From UBA6663 sp044226485 (GTDB lineage Bacteria; Chloroflexota; Anaerolineae; Anaerolineales; UBA6663): 64,000 nt of DNA. This document shows positions 51,641 to 60,262 of this stretch, piece after piece. Below the pieces are notes generated by a model. It was not told where the DNA came from, made no database searches, and saw only the letters and a list, made by a program, of their open reading frames with translations. Positions within the stretch are counted from its first letter, which is position 1. Every line of letters begins with the position of its first letter. The position numbers and the translations under genes are program-made. The stretch is from positions 1-64,000 of the forward strand of contig JBGAGY010000004.1 of the NCBI GenBank assembly GCA_044226485.1. The letters are read 5' to 3'.

Positions 51641-54283
51641 TCAGCGGTTGAGCTTGTCGAGCGCGACCACGCGCATGAGCGACTCGCCGCCGAACAGGTC
51701 GCGGATCTGCTTGCGCAGCGACACGCCTGGGTGCGCGCGCTTGCCCGACGGCACTTCCTTGAAGTCGAGCCGCAGGCGCTTGGACTTGACCGAGTAGATA
51801 TCGACGCTCGAGTCCGAGCCGACCAGCGCTGCCCCGGCCATCGGGCCCGTCGCATCCGTGATCTTGAGGATCTGGACGCCCTGCCCTGCCCGGCCCTGAG
51901 TCGGGAACTCGTCGAGGCCGACACGGCGGATCAGGCCCTCGGTGGTCATGAGCACCACGGCCTTCTTGTCCGAGCCCGGCTCGAACAGCATGCCGCCGCG
52001 CACCGCCTCGCCTTCGGGCAGTTTGATGCCCGCCATGCCGCGCGCGCTCGGCGTCGCCTGCGGGTTCACCGAGGCGGCCGGGAAGCGCAGCATCTTCGAC
52101 TCGCCCGTGGCCCCCTCGCTGTAGAGGAAGACCTGGGCCTCGTCGCTGCCGGCGCCGGCGAAGACCACCTGGTCTTCTTCATCGAGTCCGATGATCATGG
52201 CCCAGCTGGCCTCGACGCCCTTCAGCGCGTCTTCCATGGCGACGCGTTTGATGTTGCCGCCCAGCGTGGCCAGCACGATCTTGCCGGCGGGGTCAGCCAG
52301 TCCGGCGTAGACGAGTTGATCGCCCTCGAGCTGCATCCCCTGGGCCAGCCGCGCGACGCTGCCCTTCCACAGTCGGCCGCTCGCGCTGATCAGCACGACC
52401 TTGGCCTCGGGATCCGCCATGAACCGCTGGAGCACGACCTCGACGGCGCGCGACGACGGCGCGCCAGATGCGACCTTGTCCTTGAAGCCGCTCGCGTCTT
52501 CGGTGCGCACGCCCTCATCGCTGATGATCACGATCTGCGGACCCTCGGCCGCGATCGGGCCCGTGACCACGGCCTTGTGGCCCTGCTCGTTGTCGATGAT
52601 GATCGTGCGCCGCGGCGTGGCGAACTTGTCTTTGATCTCTTTGGTCTCGGCGACCACGATCTCGAGCCGCTTCTTCTCGGATCCGAGGATGGACTTGAGT
52701 TCCTTGATGCGCGCCTCGAGCTCCTTGCGCTCGTCGTCGAGTTTCTTGTACTCGAGTCGAGCCAGGCGGCGCAGCTGCATGTCGAGGATGGCGTTGGCCT
52801 GGATCTCGTCGATGTCCAGGCGCTTCATCAACTTCTTGCGCGCATCATCGACGTCCGCCGAAGTGCGGATGATCTTGATCACGGCGTCGATGTCGTTGAT
52901 CGCCTTGAGCAGGGCCGCGACGATGTGCAGCCGGGCCTCGGCGCGCTCGAGCTCGTACTTGCTGCGCCTGACGATAACTTCGAGCCTGAAGTTGATGAAC
53001 TCAGTCAGCAGCAGGCGCAGGCCACACAACTGCGGGCGGCGTCGGCCGTCGGCGTCGCGGACGAGCGCCACGGCGTTGTAGCTCTGGCTGTCGCGCAACT
53101 GGGTCTTGTCGAGCAGGTACTGCAGCACATTGTTGGGCTCGAATCCGCGCACGGTCTCGAGCACCAGGCGCATGCCCTTCCGGTCCGACTGGTCGGCGAC
53201 GTTAGCGACGCCGGCGTTGCGGAAGGCGTCGCGGTTATCGGCGATGCGGTCCTTGATCGTGCTCTTCCAGACCTGGAACGGGATCTCGGTGACGACGATC
53301 TCGCTCTTGCCGCCGCCGATCTCCTGGATGTCGACGGCCGCCTGGACGACGAACACGGCCTTGCCGGTGTCGTAGGCCTGATAGATCACGTCGACGGGCT
53401 CGCCGGTCTCTTTGTCTTCGCGGTAGCGATAGACCACGCCGCCGGTCGGGTAATCCGGCCCGGGGATGATCTTCATCAGATCGTTGGTCTTGATCTTCTC
53501 GCGCGTGTCCCAGCGGTTGGCCACGTAGGTGACGGCGTCGCAGACCTCGCCGACGTTGTGCGGCGGGATCGAGGTCGCCATGCCGACCGCGATGCCGTTC
53601 GAGCCGTTGATCAGCAGGTTCGGGATGCGCGTCGGCAGCACCGTCGGCTCGTCCATCGAGCCGTCGAAGTTCGGCTGGAAGTCGACGGTGTTCGACTTGA
53701 TGTCCGACAGCATGATCTCGCCGGCCTGGCTCAAGCGCGCTTCGGTGTAGCGCATCGCAGCCGCCGAGTCGCCGTCTTGCGAGCCGAAGTTGCCCTGTCC
53801 GTCGACAAGCGGCAGACGCATCGAGAAGTCCTGCGCGAGGATGACCATCGCGTCGTAGACCGACTTGTCGCCGTGCGGGTGGAACTTGCCGAGGACGTCG
53901 CCGACCACGCGGGCCGACTTCTTGTGCGGGCTGCTGGAGCTCAGGCCGAGCTCGATCAGCATGTCGTAAAGGATGCGCCGGTGCACGGGCTTCATGCCGT
54001 CGCGCGCATCCGGGATGGCGCGGCCGAGCACGACCATCTCGGCATAGCGCCTGTAGTTCGCGTCGAGGAGCAGCGCGCCCGGGACGCCCTTGGCCAGCGC
54101 TGTGCCGTTTTCGATCAGGCGATCCACTTCCTCGGCCGCGTTGCGCTCAGTGCGCATCGGCAGCGTCGGCTGTGGGGCGTCTCCGCTGCCACGGGGCGAC
54201 GCATGCGTCGCCCTTACGACAGGCTTCTTCGGCGCGCTTTTGCCGTTTGCCGAAGGCTTGGTGGGTTTCTTGGACTTGGCCAT
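51641..54283 (-). CDS. Type IIA DNA topoisomerase subunit A (GyrA/ParC)
   Basis: An 880-residue subunit that breaks and rejoins DNA. The catalytic Tyr is Y179 in AAAMRYTEARL. Surrounding blocks are RAIPDARDGMKPVHRRILYDM, HPHGDKSVYDAMV, and a long coiled-coil arm (ELERAEARLHIVAALLKAI to LGSEKKRLEIV). A C-terminal beta-pinwheel (about 560-880) wraps DNA. No canonical GyrA box (QRRGGKG) is present, the nearest being TQGRAGQGV, so ParC/topoisomerase IV is as possible as gyrase. An N-terminal tail of about 60 Lys/Pro-rich residues precedes the fold. It lies 39 bases downstream of the B subunit gene on the same strand, as one operon. Confidence 0.88.
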   Translation of the reverse strand: MAKSKKPTKPSANGKSAPKKPVVRATHASPRGSGDAPQPTLPMRTERNAAEEVDRLIENGTALAKGVPGALLLDANYRRYAEMVVLGRAIPDARDGMKPVHRRILYDMLIELGLSSSSPHKKSARVVGDVLGKFHPHGDKSVYDAMVILAQDFSMRLPLVDGQGNFGSQDGDSAAAMRYTEARLSQAGEIMLSDIKSNTVDFQPNFDGSMDEPTVLPTRIPNLLINGSNGIAVGMATSIPPHNVGEVCDAVTYVANRWDTREKIKTNDLMKIIPGPDYPTGGVVYRYREDKETGEPVDVIYQAYDTGKAVFVVQAAVDIQEIGGGKSEIVVTEIPFQVWKSTIKDRIADNRDAFRNAGVANVADQSDRKGMRLVLETVRGFEPNNVLQYLLDKTQLRDSQSYNAVALVRDADGRRRPQLCGLRLLLTEFINFRLEVIVRRSKYELERAEARLHIVAALLKAINDIDAVIKIIRTSADVDDARKKLMKRLDIDEIQANAILDMQLRRLARLEYKKLDDERKELEARIKELKSILGSEKKRLEIVVAETKEIKDKFATPRRTIIIDNEQGHKAVVTGPIAAEGPQIVIISDEGVRTEDASGFKDKVASGAPSSRAVEVVLQRFMADPEAKVVLISASGRLWKGSVARLAQGMQLEGDQLVYAGLADPAGKIVLATLGGNIKRVAMEDALKGVEASWAMIIGLDEEDQVVFAGAGSDEAQVFLYSEGATGESKMLRFPAASVNPQATPSARGMAGIKLPEGEAVRGGMLFEPGSDKKAVVLMTTEGLIRRVGLDEFPTQGRAGQGVQILKITDATGPMAGAALVGSDSSVDIYSVKSKRLRLDFKEVPSGKRAHPGVSLRKQIRDLFGGESLMRVVALDKLNR

Positions 54284-54322
54284 AAGGTATTTAGCGACTG
54301 GGTGCGACCACCCACTCGGCCA

Positions 54323-56509
54323 TTACTCCTGTTCCCCTCTCCATCCGGAGCCCATCAACCACTCGCGGCGGTTCTCGACGCTGCGGCCCATGAGGAGCTC
54401 GAGCGTCTTGCCCATGGCCTTGGCGTCCTCGGCCGTCACCTTGAGCTCGTGAGCATGGCGGGCGAAGTCGTCGCGCGTCAGCGTGTCGGCCCGGCCATTG
54501 AGGGCCTCGGGCGGCAGCGCCAGCGCTGTCTCGTTGAGCTGCTCGGCGTTCATCTCGCCCAGGCCCTTGTAGCGCTGGACGTGGACGGCGCCCATGCCGC
54601 CGAGCTTGCCGACGTACGCGTCGCGCTCGGCCTCGGTGTAGGCGTAGCGCGGCTCACCCTTCTTGGGCTTGACCTGGTACAGCGGCGGGCGAGAGACGTA
54701 CAACCGCCCGGCCTTGATCAGCTCGGGACGCAGCTTCCAGAACATCGTAATCAGCAGGCAGACGATGTGCGCGCCGTCGTCGTCAGCGTCGGCCATCAGC
54801 GAGATCCGGCCGTAGCGCATCTGCTCGGGGTCGAAGGTCTCGCCCTTGTCGTCGACGCCGCCCATCGCGCGCAGGATCGTGGCGATCTCGGCGCTCTTGA
54901 GGATGTCGACAAGCTTGCGGTCCCAGACGTTGTCGATCTTGCCGCGGAGCGCCAGGATGGCCTGGTGCGTGGCCGTCCGGCCCTGCTTGGCCGAGCCACC
55001 GGCCGAGTCGCCTTCCACGAGGAAGAGCGCGGTGTGCTCGACCGGCACCATCGGCTGGCCGTTGCGGCGCTGGATGTCGGCCAGCTTCTTGATCGTCAGC
55101 TCGGAGCCGGCGTCGTCGAGGCCGCCGCCGCGGCTGATCACGGCCTGGCGCGCCAGCTGCGCGGCCTCGCGGCCATGCGAGCTCGCCAACGCCTGGTTGA
55201 CGATCAGCTTGCCGACCGGGATGTTCTTGTTCAGGTAGCCCTGCATGGCCTCGTAGACCGTGCTCATCACCGGGCCGTAGATCTCGGGGCTGTTGAGCGC
55301 GTCTTTCGTCTGACCCTGGAACTGCGGGGTCCAGGTCATCTCGATCGCGATCACGCTGGTCAGGCCGAGCAGCACGTCGTCGGAGCGCAGATCTTCCTTC
55401 TTGATCAGCTTCTTGTCGTCGGCGAAGCCCTTGATCGCCTTCATCAGGCCGGTCTGAAAGCCCTGGACGTGCTTGCCGCCCTGCGCGGTCGGGATGTTGT
55501 TGACGAACGACTCGAGGTGGGTCATGTCGCCCGCGTACTGAAGGGCGATGTGGATGCGCAGCTTCTGCTGGGCGTCGTTGACCTCGAGCTCGAGCTCTTT
55601 CTCGATCTCGATCGGCTTGTGCAGCGGCTCCTCACCGTCGTTGAGCCAGCTCAGGTAGCCGAGCAGGCCCTTATCGGATTCGAAGGTCTCGGTCTCGCCG
55701 CCCGAGCGCTTGTCCGTGAACTTGAACTTGACGCCGGCGTTGAGGAAGGAGGCCTGGCGCAGGCGCGTGCGCAGCCGCTCGGCGTCCCACGGCACAGCGG
55801 CGTCCTTGGTCCATTCCATCGCCTTGGCGTCGAAGTAGTTGCGCTCGGGCAGGAAGGACACCGACGTACCGGTGTGCGTGTCTTTGTAGGGCTTGAACTT
55901 GACGGGCTTGCCCTTGACCAGCACCTTCGTCGCCATCTGGTTCTTGTCGAGATCGATGGAGAAGTGCTCGCTGATCTCGGCGATCTGGCCCTCGGCGTCG
56001 TAGACCTCGACGGGCGTGATCTTGTCGCCGCCCTGCTCGAAGCGCTGGACGAAGCGCAGGCCGTGGCGGCGCACCGTCACCTCGAGCCAGGCCGAGAGGG
56101 CGTTGCAGGCCTTGGTGCCGATGCCGTGCATGCCGCCCGAACTCGAATAGGCCGACGCGCCCTTCTTCGGGTCGCGTTCCTTGTCTTTGAACTTGCCGCC
56201 GGCGTGGAGGGCCGTGAAGAGCAGGGTCAGCGCCGAGCGGTTCGACTCGGGCTTCCATTCGATCGGGATGCCGCGGCCCTGGTCGATCACCGTGGCGCTG
56301 CCGTCTTTTTCGAGCACGATCTCGATCTGCTTGCCGAACCCGGCCACGGCCTCGTCGATCGAGTTCGAGATGATCTCCCACAGGATGTGGTGCAGGCCGT
56401 GTTCGCGGGCATCGCCCACGTACATGCCCGGGTTGGCGCGGACGGCGCGGCTCCAGTTGAGCTGCTCGACGTCGGCGCCGCTGTAAGCGTGTTTGGTCGC
56501 AGTCGTCAC
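54323..56509 (-). CDS. Type IIA DNA topoisomerase subunit B (GyrB/ParE)
   Basis: A 728-residue ATPase subunit. GTG 56509 is favoured because GAGGTGA sits just ahead; another GTG two codons earlier and a longer ATG start at 56590 also exist. The GHKL ATPase has the N-box ISNSIDEAVAG, DQGRGIP and SGGMHGIGTKACNALS. The transducer follows, and the Toprim domain has FLVEGDSAGGSAKQGR and ADADDDGAHI. It supplies ATP-driven strand passage for the A subunit encoded next. GyrB and ParE cannot be told apart here without a tree. The divergent gene upstream carries an SOS-type promoter 167 bases away. Confidence 0.9.
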   Translation of the reverse strand: MTTATKHAYSGADVEQLNWSRAVRANPGMYVGDAREHGLHHILWEIISNSIDEAVAGFGKQIEIVLEKDGSATVIDQGRGIPIEWKPESNRSALTLLFTALHAGGKFKDKERDPKKGASAYSSSGGMHGIGTKACNALSAWLEVTVRRHGLRFVQRFEQGGDKITPVEVYDAEGQIAEISEHFSIDLDKNQMATKVLVKGKPVKFKPYKDTHTGTSVSFLPERNYFDAKAMEWTKDAAVPWDAERLRTRLRQASFLNAGVKFKFTDKRSGGETETFESDKGLLGYLSWLNDGEEPLHKPIEIEKELELEVNDAQQKLRIHIALQYAGDMTHLESFVNNIPTAQGGKHVQGFQTGLMKAIKGFADDKKLIKKEDLRSDDVLLGLTSVIAIEMTWTPQFQGQTKDALNSPEIYGPVMSTVYEAMQGYLNKNIPVGKLIVNQALASSHGREAAQLARQAVISRGGGLDDAGSELTIKKLADIQRRNGQPMVPVEHTALFLVEGDSAGGSAKQGRTATHQAILALRGKIDNVWDRKLVDILKSAEIATILRAMGGVDDKGETFDPEQMRYGRISLMADADDDGAHIVCLLITMFWKLRPELIKAGRLYVSRPPLYQVKPKKGEPRYAYTEAERDAYVGKLGGMGAVHVQRYKGLGEMNAEQLNETALALPPEALNGRADTLTRDDFARHAHELKVTAEDAKAMGKTLELLMGRSVENRREWLMGSGWRGEQE

Positions 56510-56676
56510 ACTCACCTCGCGAGTTAGGGATACTGTGCAAGCCGGAGGGCCCTGACAGGGGCCCTGCCCCAGATCCGAACGCTCCGGCAACGATGCTTGG
56601 CTATCGATAGAGGCAAGCTGTTGATTTTATCGATCCGTCTTGGTTATGCAAGCGTCGGCACCGCCACATCTGGCAC

Positions 56677-56705
56677 TTGCCATTAGAACATAAGTTCTGT
56701 ATCCT
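56677..56705 (+). promoter_or_regulatory. Promoter with embedded LexA-type box
   Basis: TTGCCA 56677-56682, a 17-base spacer and TATCCT 56700-56705 form a good promoter. Within the spacer AGAACATAAGTTCT (56685-56698) fits GAAC-N4-GTTC exactly. A repressor bound there would block polymerase. The match to the imuB box is 16 of 19 bases. Confidence 0.7.
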
Positions 56706-56720
56706 GTCCAGGGTGGCGTG

Positions 56721-56948
56721 ATGCAACAGAAACACAGGGCGGGGTCGTCCGAACACAACGACAACAAGAAAAAGAAGACCGAACACGAGCTCGAGGTCAG
56801 CCTCACAGTCCAGAAGCGGCTGACGTCCTTCCATGGGCGTCTCCCGTCGAAGTGGCTGCTGGTGCTGGCCCTGATCCTCCTCGCGCGCTTTCTGCCCGAC
56901 CTCTGGCACGCTGTGCAGTCGGTGTGGGGGCTGATGGGATGGCACTGA
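56721..56948 (+). CDS. Small single-TM protein, likely SOS-induced
   Basis: A 75-residue protein (a GTG one codon earlier is an alternative start; AGGGTGG lies upstream). Residues 1-42 are polar and Lys-rich (NDNKKKKTEHELE), so probably cytoplasmic. Residues 45-62 form one membrane helix (WLLVLALILLARFLP), and a short aromatic tail (LWHAVQSVWGLMGWH) follows. It matches no family I know. Its promoter contains a LexA-type box, and small one-helix proteins under LexA control are division inhibitors in several bacteria (YneA, SidA). A similar role is a reasoned guess. The next gene overlaps its stop codon. Confidence 0.7.
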   Translation: MQQKHRAGSSEHNDNKKKKTEHELEVSLTVQKRLTSFHGRLPSKWLLVLALILLARFLPDLWHAVQSVWGLMGWH

Positions 56949-57301
56949 TGCCGTGGCGAATCAATCTCTCGCTTGACACACCGTCCCGCTCGGGCGAAGC
57001 CGTTTGGGTCGAGGTTACCGACTCGCTCATCGTCTGCCATGGGCCATCGGGCCTGGCGGAACGCATGGCCTGGCGTGACCTCACCTTTGTGATGATCGAG
57101 TGTCGGCCCGACAGCGCCGGCGCGGCCTGGGTGCTTGTCGGGCGGCGCGACGGCTGCACGGTTCCGTTGGGCGCGCCGGGCGAAGCCGAGTTGCGGGCGC
57201 GCCTCTATGCGCTTGAAGGTTTCGACAAACGATCTGCCGCGGCCGCCCAAAGCGGCTCGGCCCAGGCGCGTTGGGCCTGCTGGGAACGTCCCGAACCTTA
57301 A
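56939..57301 (+). CDS. Conserved hypothetical protein (PH-like fold possible)
   Basis: A 120-residue soluble protein. ATG 56939 overlaps the upstream stop by ten bases; an ATG at 56948 is an alternative. The sequence follows a pattern I recall from uncharacterised bacterial proteins: a strand-rich start, WRDLTFVMIECRPD, WVLVGRRDGCTVPLGAPGE, LRARLYALEGFDKRSAAAA and RWACWERP at the end. The conserved final CW is typical of that group. No catalytic motif is visible. By overlap it is cotranscribed with the SOS-box gene and may be DNA-damage inducible too. Confidence 0.7.
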   Translation: MALMPWRINLSLDTPSRSGEAVWVEVTDSLIVCHGPSGLAERMAWRDLTFVMIECRPDSAGAAWVLVGRRDGCTVPLGAPGEAELRARLYALEGFDKRSAAAAQSGSAQARWACWERPEP

Positions 57302-57512
57302 AGGCCCGCGATCACGAAAAACGAGGCCTTCCTTACATATCCAACGCTCGAACGTCAGCTGGATCCAATCTTAAAGACATATCGATCGATACGGCCCGCG
57401 TGGCGTCGAACGTCACTTACCTCCGCTCACACATGGTGCTAGGGTATGAGGTGCCTTCTGACCTTTCGTTTCGATCAGGGGCCGGCACCGTGCACGCGGG
57501 AGGTCGTTAAGA

Positions 57513-57980
57513 ATGGAATCCTGTCTCGAGCGGATTCTGAACCTCGTTGAGCAGTCCGGTGTGTCTTACCAAACTCAGCGCCCACGCGACGTGGAGATTG
57601 GCCTCCACGACAGGGGCAAAGGCGTCGCCAAAGTCATCGTCGCCGAGGCCGACGGCGACCTGGTCATGCTCGTCCTGGCGACGGCATCCCGAGTCGACTT
57701 CGCCAAAGTGCGCGCCGCCCTCTCAGTGCACCACGCCAGCCCGGCTCCAGAGTATCTCTTTCGCCATCGCTGCCCTGATTGCCTGCCCGGAGCCATGCCG
57801 CCGTTTGGCAGGCTCTTTGACATGCGCACGGTGATCGACTCCGACCTGGCCGGAACCGACTCGATCGCGTTTCAGGTCGGCATGAATTCGGAAAGACTCA
57901 AGATGGCGACCGCCGATTACGTGACGCTTGCCCAACCGGATGTCGTGGCTTTCGCCTTCTCCCCATCTTTCGGTCTGTGA
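57513..57980 (+). CDS. YbaK/ProX-domain aminoacyl-tRNA deacylase-like protein
   Basis: A 155-residue YbaK/EbsC domain protein. Blocks in order are GVSYQTQRPR, GKGVAKVIVAEADGDLVMLVLA with the conserved Lys, a HHASPAPEYLF segment, CLPGAMPPFGRLFDMRTVID and IAFQVGMNSERLKMATADYV. Family members hydrolyse mischarged aminoacyl-tRNA in trans. GGGAGG upstream supports ATG 57513. The usual 'GY..G...PFG' loop is here CLPGAMPPFG, close to standard. It is followed 87 bases later by a baeRF gene, suggesting a small translation-quality locus. Confidence 0.85.
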   Translation: MESCLERILNLVEQSGVSYQTQRPRDVEIGLHDRGKGVAKVIVAEADGDLVMLVLATASRVDFAKVRAALSVHHASPAPEYLFRHRCPDCLPGAMPPFGRLFDMRTVIDSDLAGTDSIAFQVGMNSERLKMATADYVTLAQPDVVAFAFSPSFGL

Positions 57981-58067
57981 CCCACTTTTCCGGCGCCGCG
58001 TCTCTTGAGACATCCGCGGCGCCCATCGTCGTCTCCAATCGAATCACCTGGTCGAAAAGGAGAACGC

Positions 58068-59234
58068 ATGAAGCCCGCATCCTTCGCCGAGATCCGTGCC
58101 CGAACCTGCGATCTCGTGCGCCCCGCTGTGTCAATCTATCTGCCCAACCGCCGGGACGGCACGCTCGCGTTCGAAAATCGAACCCAGCTGCGCCATCTGC
58201 TGCGTGTGGCGGAGATCGAACTGACGGCACACGGGTTGAACACCGAAGCCCGCGCCCTCATCCTCGAACCTGCTCGCTCCCTCGTGGATGACGCCGCGCT
58301 CTGGCGGGATCCTCCCGGCGGTCTCGCCTTCTTCCTCACAGTTGGTTCGGGCTGGGTCTACGAGTTACGCGAGGCGATCGGCCCCGCGGTCTTCGTCGGC
58401 AATCGATTTCACTTGAAGCTTCTGTGGCCCCTGGTCTCGGACCGTCTTTCCTACTATCTGCTCGCGCTCAGCCAGAAGTCGGCCCGGCTCTTTCTCGGCA
58501 ATGAAGACGGCCTGACCGAAGCACCGACAGAAGCCCTGCCCCACTCACTCGCCGATTCGCTGCGCGCCGATTTGGAGGCGACCGCCAGGCTGCGGCTGCA
58601 GGGCTCAGGCCCGGCCAGTAGGCCGGGCCGGCGCGGCACTGCGGCGTTCTTTGGCACACCTTCAACTGACGAGCACTTGCGAGACGAGCAACTGGATCTC
58701 TGCCGCAGGATCGACGCAGCGCTCAGTGCGTGGCTGCCGCCCGAGCGCCCGCCATTGGTGCTGGCCGGGGTCCGCTACCAACTCGACCTGTATCGGCAGG
58801 TCAGTCGCTATCCGGCCCTGGTCGAGGCCGAGATCGATGGCAACGTCGACCGCCTGGACCCGACCCGCCTGCACGTCGCGGCCTGGGACCGGCTGGCGCC
58901 AGAGCGCGCGATGGCTCGCGTCACCGCCCTGGCCGAGGTCGAGCGGTTGGCCCATACCGCTCGAGTCAGCACGGACCTGCGCAAGATCCTCCCGGCGGCG
59001 AGTCAGGGGCGCGTCGCCTCCTTGTTCGTCGCGCTCGATCGCGTGGTCTGGGGATCGTTCGATCCCGACACAGGCATCGTGCACATTGACGGCGACCGGC
59101 GTGGTTCAGGGCTGCGCGACGACCTGCTCGACCTGGCAGCCAGCCACGCGACTGCGACAAACGCTCGAGTGTTCGCACTCCCGCAGCGCCTGATCCCCGG
59201 CAAGGGCGTGTGCGCGGCTGTCTTGCGCTTCTAG
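58068..59234 (+). CDS. Bacterial archaeo-eukaryotic release factor-like protein (baeRF)
   Basis: A 388-residue baeRF-family protein. AAAAGGAGAACGC precedes ATG 58068. The opening PAVSIYLPNRRDG and the later GGLAFFLTVGSGW, LLALSQKSARLFLG (a strand with the family 'VRLF' type pattern) and PLVLAGVRYQLDLYRQ are characteristic. The C-terminal third (VASLFVALDRVVWGSFDPDTG, then ALPQRLIPGKGVCAAVLRF) matches the eRF1 domain 3-like end. Bacterial eRF1 relatives are thought to act on stalled or hibernating ribosomes. The GGQ peptide-release loop is not visible. Along with the YbaK gene upstream it suggests a translation-stress function. Confidence 0.8.
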   Translation: MKPASFAEIRARTCDLVRPAVSIYLPNRRDGTLAFENRTQLRHLLRVAEIELTAHGLNTEARALILEPARSLVDDAALWRDPPGGLAFFLTVGSGWVYELREAIGPAVFVGNRFHLKLLWPLVSDRLSYYLLALSQKSARLFLGNEDGLTEAPTEALPHSLADSLRADLEATARLRLQGSGPASRPGRRGTAAFFGTPSTDEHLRDEQLDLCRRIDAALSAWLPPERPPLVLAGVRYQLDLYRQVSRYPALVEAEIDGNVDRLDPTRLHVAAWDRLAPERAMARVTALAEVERLAHTARVSTDLRKILPAASQGRVASLFVALDRVVWGSFDPDTGIVHIDGDRRGSGLRDDLLDLAASHATATNARVFALPQRLIPGKGVCAAVLRF

Positions 59235-59270
59235 AGGGTTCATGGGCGGGCAGATCTGGCCGGATCGCCA

Positions 59271-60152
59271 TCAGGCCAGAATCATCAGCGGCATGAGGAT
59301 AGCGGCCGGGCCGGCCAGAGTTGAGGGGCCGGGATCGAAGGTGACGTCGGGGTTGGGGACATGCGCCCTGACGTACTCCTCCAGGAAGCCGGGGCGGATC
59401 AGGCCAACTCCCAACCCTGACAAGAGGTTGATTTCCTGGTCTGCCGCGACGACACGGGTGATCTTGGCGACGACCCGCACCACTCGCCCTTGAAGATCCG
59501 TCAGCGCGCCCTTCTCCAGACATTCCGCTCGAAGGATGACGGCCGTCGCTGGCCATTCCGAAGCGACGGCCTTTAGCACGAGCGTGCGCCACACCGACCG
59601 GCGAAGCTCGGCGGCCAGCAGATCCCGGAGACGCTCGGCCGGCGTGACTCGGCCCGCGCGCTTGCGCCGTGTGAAGGCTGCCTCGCCGGTCTCAGTCCAC
59701 GTCAGGCCCTGGTCTTCAGAGATGTCGCTGAACTGTTCGGTCAGGCAGACCGCCTCAAAGAAATCGTGCACGCGCTCGAGATAGCCGCGCGACAACATGC
59801 CGCTGACTTCGATCAAGCTGTCGATGGTCACGGAGGCCAGGTCCTCGATCTTTGAGGGGCGGCGCAGCCCGTCAGGGTCGGCACACAGGTGCTCGTAGAG
59901 CCGAAGGGCGAGGAGTGCCTCGGTGCGCTGCCGCATCCGTTGCGGGTCGGAGAAGATGGCGGCGGCGCCGTCAGCCGGCGCTGGGGTCGAGGGGACGCGG
60001 CCGGTGACGTCGCCCAACAGAGCCTTCAACTCGAAAGCCGTGGAGGCCGAGCCCAGGCGCGAGGGCGAGTCGGTGGGTTGCCCGGGGCCAGACAGTGCCG
60101 CGGCCACGGACACCAGCATGTCCACATCAACATAGATTGGATGCAAGGTCAT
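59271..60152 (-). CDS. Hypothetical protein, DUF6414-like
   Basis: A 293-residue soluble protein. The opening YVDVDMLVSVAAALSGP and later TIDSLIEVSGMLSRGYLERV resemble proteins of the DUF6414 type, which have no known biochemistry. A mid-region ATAVILRAECL and GRVVRVVAKITRVV form strands, and the end is hydrophobic (LAGPAAILMPLMIL), possibly membrane-associated. No ribosome site is seen before ATG 60152. It lies alone, converging on the baeRF gene. I would not assign a function. Confidence 0.55.
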   Translation of the reverse strand: MTLHPIYVDVDMLVSVAAALSGPGQPTDSPSRLGSASTAFELKALLGDVTGRVPSTPAPADGAAAIFSDPQRMRQRTEALLALRLYEHLCADPDGLRRPSKIEDLASVTIDSLIEVSGMLSRGYLERVHDFFEAVCLTEQFSDISEDQGLTWTETGEAAFTRRKRAGRVTPAERLRDLLAAELRRSVWRTLVLKAVASEWPATAVILRAECLEKGALTDLQGRVVRVVAKITRVVAADQEINLLSGLGVGLIRPGFLEEYVRAHVPNPDVTFDPGPSTLAGPAAILMPLMILA

Positions 60153-60262
60153 CGGGCGATGACCTCAGCATAACGCGGGGCTGGCTCGAAGACCGCTTCG
60201 GAATGTGCGAGTTTGTGCTATTCCATACAGACGGCCGAGCGAGTGCCCGGCCGAACCCTGCT

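Noticed and set aside
51731..56527. A nearly 1600-codon open frame on plus across both topoisomerase genes
   Set aside because: It is exactly antisense to two strongly supported genes, is full of Arg/Leu/Asp/His typical of GC-rich shadow frames, and has no domain.
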